A stretch of DNA of 64,000 bases, from positions 124,001 to 188,000 of the forward strand of contig NZ_JACCHP010000011.1 in NCBI RefSeq assembly GCF_016031625.1. The letters are read 5' to 3'. Below are positions 63,218 through 64,000 of this stretch, in pieces. The notes under the pieces were generated by a model. It saw only the letters and a program-made list of their open reading frames with translations, was not told the DNA's origin and did no database searches. Both the position numbers and the translations under genes were made by a program. The stretch comes from Bradyrhizobium agreste (GTDB lineage: Bacteria; Pseudomonadota; Alphaproteobacteria; Rhizobiales; Xanthobacteraceae). How positions within the stretch are numbered: the first letter of the stretch is position 1; each line of letters begins with the position of its first letter.

Positions 63218-64000
63218 TCAGGATGCGTCGCTCACGTCGTCATCATTGTCCCCGAGGATCGTCTCCGATAGCAGTGCCGCGGCCTTCTGCAGTGGAGCTA
63301 TGAACCGATCCAGCTCAGTGAAGCTCACGCGTGCCACGGGAACGGAGACACCCAGGCACGCGATCAGCTCGCGATCCGGTGAGAGGATGGGAACGGCACA
63401 GCCGACCACGCCTCGCACATATTCTTCGTTGGTCTTGGCCCAGCCGCGCTTGCGGGTCTCCTCGATCACCTCCATCAGGCGGTCGACATCGACGATCGTG
63501 GTTTCGGTGTATCGCGTCAGCGTGAGTGCACGGCACAGCTTCTCTCGCGCGCGCTCCGGCAGCCGGCTCATGTAGATCTTGCCGCTCGACGTGCAGTGGA
63601 GCGGCGCCGCTTCGCCGGGATTGAACTGCAGGCCTTGAGGTTGCGACACGCGGACGCTGTCGACGTAAGCAACGACATTGTCCCGCACGACCCCGATCTC
63701 GCATTGCTCGCCGATTTCGGCGGCCACGGCGCGGAGCACCGCGTGCCGGCGCGCGGTGCGGAACGCTGCGCCGATGACGCGGGCCGACAGCGTGACCAGC
63801 TGATTGCCGACAACATAGCGCTTCGTCCCCACGGCTTTCTGAAGCAGTCCGCGCTGCTCCAGATTTCCGATCAGCCGATGCGCAGTCGGCAGCGGCAGGG
63901 ACAGCGCAGCGGCGATTTCGGCGACCGAGGCTGCTCTGGTTTGACTTGCGACATAGCCAATGACCGCGAAGGCGCGGTCCAGTGGCCCATCGGTATTCGG
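63218..64000 (-). CDS. IclR-family transcriptional regulator (5' end beyond the window)
   Basis: 260 residues are present and the frame is open to the window edge, so the extreme N-terminus is missing. The winged helix is visible near the edge (LDRAFAVIGYVASQTRAASV, EIAAALSLPLPTAHRLIGNL, EQRGLLQK). The IclR effector domain follows (GEQCEIGVVRDNVVAYVDSV, HCTSSGKIYMSRLPE, TRKRGWAKTNEEYVRGVVGCAVPIL). IclR proteins respond to small organic acids or aromatics. It converges on the three exported protein genes with 34 bp between, so its target may lie outside the window. Confidence 0.93.
   Translation of the reverse strand, partial: PNTDGPLDRAFAVIGYVASQTRAASVAEIAAALSLPLPTAHRLIGNLEQRGLLQKAVGTKRYVVGNQLVTLSARVIGAAFRTARRHAVLRAVAAEIGEQCEIGVVRDNVVAYVDSVRVSQPQGLQFNPGEAAPLHCTSSGKIYMSRLPERAREKLCRALTLTRYTETTIVDVDRLMEVIEETRKRGWAKTNEEYVRGVVGCAVPILSPDRELIACLGVSVPVARVSFTELDRFIAPLQKAAALLSETILGDNDDDVSDAS

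Overview
The window looks like chromosomal DNA of a Bradyrhizobium-type alphaproteobacterium (Nitrobacteraceae). The reasons are uniformly high GC and families typical of that group: TIGR03808/TIGR03809 neighbours, DUF5330, DUF1491, DUF2336, a Ros/MucR regulator, NrsF, and an FNR/FixK-type box. Long perfect inverted repeats of the kind dispersed in Bradyrhizobium genomes also occur. Taxonomy is inference; no rRNA or tRNA gene is visible.

Layout. 0-6 kb: 3' end of a CzcA-type pump, Tat-exported amidohydrolase, P-loop kinase-like protein, TolC-type outer membrane protein, enoyl-CoA hydratase. 6-14 kb: an ECF sigma factor with its NrsF anti-sigma, a DUF2336 protein, a GGDEF cyclase, then a compact sigma / anti-sigma / subtilisin operon. 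14-18 kb: TIGR03809 and TIGR03808 tail to tail, pyrrolidone-carboxylate peptidase, MeaB. 18-24 kb: a HepT-MntA pair, a tripartite tricarboxylate transporter (TctABC), and a second MntA whose HepT has decayed. 24-31 kb: methylmalonyl-CoA mutase genes (the large-subunit gene carries an out-of-frame internal deletion) and a folP-folB-folK operon. 31-46 kb: mainly housekeeping (HerA-like ATPase, M20 dipeptidase, class II aldolase, GT39-like protein, MucR, SufE), a DivJ-like histidine kinase with a peptidoglycan-binding partner, and BrnT/BrnA.

46-51 kb is an arsenic island. ArsR, an AqpS-like channel and ArsC lie on the minus strand; a second ArsR, a Cys-tailed flavoprotein and an MFS carrier lie on the plus strand. 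Two near-identical 16-bp sites suggest joint ArsR control. 51-59 kb is a copper/silver-type island: a Cys/Met-rich exported protein, a FixH/YtkA-like protein, CusB, CusA, a 38-residue membrane peptide, a frameshifted cytochrome c, a methyltransferase and a DUF411 protein. It is preceded by an FNR/FixK-type box placed exactly as in a class II promoter. 59-64 kb has a Cj0069-family protein, three exported proteins (DUF1259, DUF1080-like, HbpS/GlcG-like) and an IclR regulator cut by the window edge.

Most interesting: (i) an anti-sigma factor whose periplasmic half resembles a subtilisin propeptide/I9 inhibitor, encoded between its sigma factor and a subtilisin; (ii) the FNR-type promoter and 38-residue peptide of the copper island; (iii) the doubly regulated, pump-less arsenic island; (iv) lesions in the methylmalonyl-CoA mutase and cytochrome c genes, which may be real decay or sequence errors.
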